Assembly: GCA_013139395.1 (NCBI GenBank)
Contig: WTAX01000293.1
Location: 1-6,639 of the forward strand
Source: Gammaproteobacteria bacterium
GTDB lineage: Bacteria; Pseudomonadota; Gammaproteobacteria; GRL18
Direction of reading: 5' to 3'
DNA length: 6,639 nt
Shown here: positions 6,315-6,639 of the stretch, in pieces
Layout of the letters: each line of letters starts with the position of its first letter
How positions within the stretch are numbered: the stretch's first letter is position 1
Translations under genes and position numbers: made by a program
The notes under the pieces: generated by a model
Told to the model about the DNA's origin: nothing
What the model saw: the letters and a program-made list of their open reading frames with translations, nothing else
The model's database searches: none

Positions 6315-6639
6315 TTATTTTTCGCCTTTTTGATCAGTGTCTGCTGGAGTTGATGCCTGCTCTTCTAAAGGAGCAGCTTCTGCTGAAGAACCTTTGGATT
6401 TCGCAAGGAAGTCAACAATCATTTCCAGTTCTTTCACCATCATCTGATCAGCAAACGTTGCCGGCATAATCGGTGGAAAACCTTCTGCAATGACTGCTGC
6501 CGGATTAATGATACTGGTTCTGATTTCTTCTCTGCCAGAACGGGCACCAACCGTTTTTAACTCAGGCCCAATAGTTGATGGACTGTCTAATACCGCATGA
6601 CAGGCAGTACAACCATATTTAGTCAGAGCTTCTTCTGCA
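6315..6639 (-). CDS. Class I cytochrome c, monoheme, C-terminal part (5' end outside window)
   Basis: The visible 108 codons hold a complete class I cytochrome c core: haem-binding CTACH (6597-6611), then a GPELKTVGAR segment, a helix ending IINPAAVIAEGF, the probable Met ligand in IMPATF (Met codon 6465-6467), and a closing helix VKELEMIVDFLAKSK. The spacing from INP to MP resembles the cytochrome c domains attached to oxidase or bc-type complexes. After it comes a flexible Ala/Glu/Pro/Thr-rich tail of about 24 residues ending in GEK. The N-terminus is cut off, so a signal peptide, membrane anchor or further domain cannot be judged. It is the first visible gene of the operon and lies 2 nt before the triheme cytochrome gene, so the two products probably work in the same complex. 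Confidence 0.88.
   Translation of the reverse strand, partial: AEEALTKYGCTACHAVLDSPSTIGPELKTVGARSGREEIRTSIINPAAVIAEGFPPIMPATFADQMMVKELEMIVDFLAKSKGSSAEAAPLEEQASTPADTDQKGEK

Noticed and set aside
1..6639. tRNA, rRNA, CRISPR array or insertion sequence
   Set aside because: No cloverleaf-like gene, rRNA stretch, regularly spaced repeats or transposase was seen; the only mobile-element-related gene is the integrase.

Overview
The window looks like a piece of a gammaproteobacterial genome with a respiratory, c-type-cytochrome-rich lifestyle, perhaps a marine or sediment sulfur oxidiser. This is inferred from the protein families and the style of the integron integrase; there is no rRNA or other taxonomic marker. 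It has two halves. Positions 1 to about 2500 are visibly AT-rich and look like accessory DNA. From about 2560 to the end the sequence is more balanced in base composition and carries a cytochrome locus, all on the minus strand.

Left half: a class I SAM-dependent O-methyltransferase (minus strand, 3' end cut by the window edge) is divergent from an integron-type tyrosine recombinase (plus strand). They are separated by a 450-base intergenic region holding a strong hairpin, a T-rich tract with a 12-bp direct repeat, and a promoter region with a near-consensus LexA-type operator. The integrase is broken: about 22 extra bases directly after the HxxR active-site motif cause a frameshift and stop, and the remaining C-terminus, with the second His and the catalytic Tyr, is intact in another frame. 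The methyltransferase lies where a first gene cassette would sit in a classical integron, but I could not find a convincing attI or attC site.

Right half, in order of transcription: the C-terminal part of a monoheme class I cytochrome c (6639 to 6315), then an 805-residue membrane-anchored triheme cytochrome c with a C-terminal domain resembling the ethylbenzene-dehydrogenase haem-binding (EB_dh) family (6312 to 3895), only 2 nt apart and surely one operon. A 170-nt gap follows, with a palindrome overlapping a possible promoter and an intrinsic terminator whose T-tract ends just before the Shine-Dalgarno of the next gene. That gene encodes an exported 165-residue protein of unknown function with three cysteines (3724 to 3227), followed by a diheme cytochrome c4-type protein (3174 to 2563).

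Together these read as components of a periplasmic or inner-membrane electron-transfer chain: a membrane-bound multiheme module and a soluble diheme carrier. No quinol-oxidising subunit or terminal reductase is visible here; it may lie beyond 6639. The most interesting points are the attenuator-like layout before the 165-residue gene, the triheme/EB_dh-like fusion, the broken integron integrase and its possible SOS control.
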